A DNA stretch of 64,000 nucleotides, from contig JBDIVL010000017.1 in assembly GCA_039794405.1 (NCBI GenBank), positions 10,083-74,082 of the forward strand, given 5' to 3'. The notes under the pieces are model-generated. The model was not told the DNA's origin. It was given only the letters and a program-made list of their open reading frames with translations, and did no database searches. Shown here piece after piece: positions 63,271-64,000 of the stretch; within the stretch, counting starts at the first letter, position 1; the number at the start of each line of letters is the position of its first letter. Both the position numbers and the translations under genes were made by a program. Origin of the DNA: JBDIVL01 sp039794405. GTDB lineage: Bacteria; Planctomycetota; Brocadiia; Brocadiales; Brocadiaceae.

Positions 63271-63726
63271 ATGAAAGAAAAAAGGAAACCGGACAGGTCT
63301 GATCTTGAGGCCATCAGAAATCAAATACTGGACTTTGCATGTGCTAAACACGATTTTAAACTTGAATCAGAAGACTTTCCCTTTGAGGGCAATTGGAACG
63401 GGGTTTTTGTCATAAGATTTAAAGATTATCCTCTAGAGGATAAGTTGTATTGCGAGGCACCATTGGGAGAGCATTTTATAAAATTTGGACTTGATTTGGA
63501 GGTCGATAAACAGGTTTGGCAACAAGAGCATGAAAATATCTTCCGGAAGGCATCTGGATATGATGTGGCAATTTATCCATCTCTTCCGGAAAAGGAAGGG
63601 AAACGATTCTGCCGGTTATCTGCAAGGGCGTGGACCCCTAACTTCGGGCAACGTATTTTCGGCCTGACGCTTTCCAATCTGATAGAGTGCAAAAAAGCCA
63701 TTTTATCCATGCTTTCAAAGGACTAA
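63271..63726 (+). CDS. Hypothetical protein, 151 aa
   Basis: Start set at ATG 63271 (MKEKRKPDRSDLEA); a TTG at 63250 would add seven residues. The protein looks soluble and alpha/beta, with DFKLESEDFPFEGNWNGVFV, KFGLDLEVDKQVWQQEHENI and FGLTLSNLIECKKAILSML. No motif is recognised. It lies 130 bases after the giant helicase on the same strand and could be its accessory partner. Confidence 0.55.
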   Translation: MKEKRKPDRSDLEAIRNQILDFACAKHDFKLESEDFPFEGNWNGVFVIRFKDYPLEDKLYCEAPLGEHFIKFGLDLEVDKQVWQQEHENIFRKASGYDVAIYPSLPEKEGKRFCRLSARAWTPNFGQRIFGLTLSNLIECKKAILSMLSKD

Positions 63727-63860
63727 CGAGTCAAAGCCTCAGACTAATAAAAAGGGATTGAAACCACAGACGTCATGTTTAAAAAGTGAAAGCAAGTCTT
63801 GATTGAGTTATATTATTGGGTAGATGCCAATAAGTTCAATAAACTCAAAGGAGGCTTGCC

Positions 63861-64000
63861 ATGAACAATCTTGACAAACTTGATTTCATAGGTCAAAAAA
63901 TCTATGTTGGTATGGATGTCCACAAAAAGAGATGGAGCATCAGTATATTTACCGAGCAATTTGAGCATAAGACCTTTTCACAACCTCCGGAGGTAGACGT
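63861..64000 (+). mobile_element. IS110-family transposase, 5' part
   Basis: ATG 63861 follows AAAGGAGG. The first 46 residues (MNNLDKLDFIGQKIYVGMD ... VHKKRWSISIFTEQF) carry the VGMDVHK opening of the IS110 DEDD (RuvC-like) domain, with the first catalytic Asp. The gene runs off the right edge. The element's left end is not identifiable without its right end, as IS110 elements lack terminal inverted repeats; the non-coding stretch 63727-63860 may hold its guide RNA leader (bridge RNA). Confidence 0.85.

Noticed and set aside
63753..63775. AAAAAGGGATTGAAACC resembles the 3' handle of some CRISPR repeats
   Set aside because: Only one copy, no spacing pattern and no cas genes; the adjoining CCACAGA text matches dispersed repeats seen near 20110.

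Overview
The window looks like an AT-rich Gram-negative chromosome, most likely a planctomycete of the anammox group (Candidatus Brocadiales). The grounds are indirect: low GC content, an unusual gene repertoire (TatC with a FecR-like tail, a NusB-PHP fusion, a TMTC-like TPR protein) and many short REP-like palindromes. No rRNA or anammox catabolic gene is present, so the lineage call is an inference. About half of the window is housekeeping and half is accessory.

Left part (1-13.6 kb): the 3' end of a SagB-type nitroreductase, then a co-directional five-gene cassette (2035-13554). It encodes a UPF1-like SF1 helicase with a C-terminal Vsr/DUF559-type nuclease, a membrane-anchored coiled-coil protein, a membrane-anchored coiled-coil McrB-like AAA+ GTPase, a DUF2357 (McrC-like) protein whose 3' end is frameshifted, and an Hsp70/actin-like ATPase. 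I read it as an antiviral, type IV restriction-like operon, nearest to the CoCoNuT class of McrBC relatives. It is the best candidate here for an unusual system.

Middle part (13.6-48.8 kb): envelope genes (glycosyltransferase, frameshifted BNR-type secreted protein, TMTC-like TPR protein). A c-di-GMP-I riboswitch with a terminator precedes a peptidoglycan amidase. A reverse-strand type IV pilus assembly operon (miaA, pilM-pilN fusion, pilO-like, an inner-membrane protein, secretin) follows. Next come a cold-shock gene, a tmRNA gene beside a decayed tyrosine recombinase, and then htrA, topA, a SurA/PpiD-like isomerase, ribF, tatC-fecR, ribH, nusB-PHP, ftsY, an orphan sdhB-type Fe-S subunit and a LOG-family gene.

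Right part (48.8-64 kb): a decaying accessory region. It has a truncated integrase, a MazF fragment and a type III restriction-modification locus in which both mod and res are broken. Between mod and res sits a GIY-YIG gene framed by inverted REP repeats. A MNT-HEPN gene is cut short by a perfect 36-bp palindrome. hemB and mazG are intact. A second giant SF1 helicase-nuclease (1655 aa) follows, and the window ends inside an IS110-family transposase.
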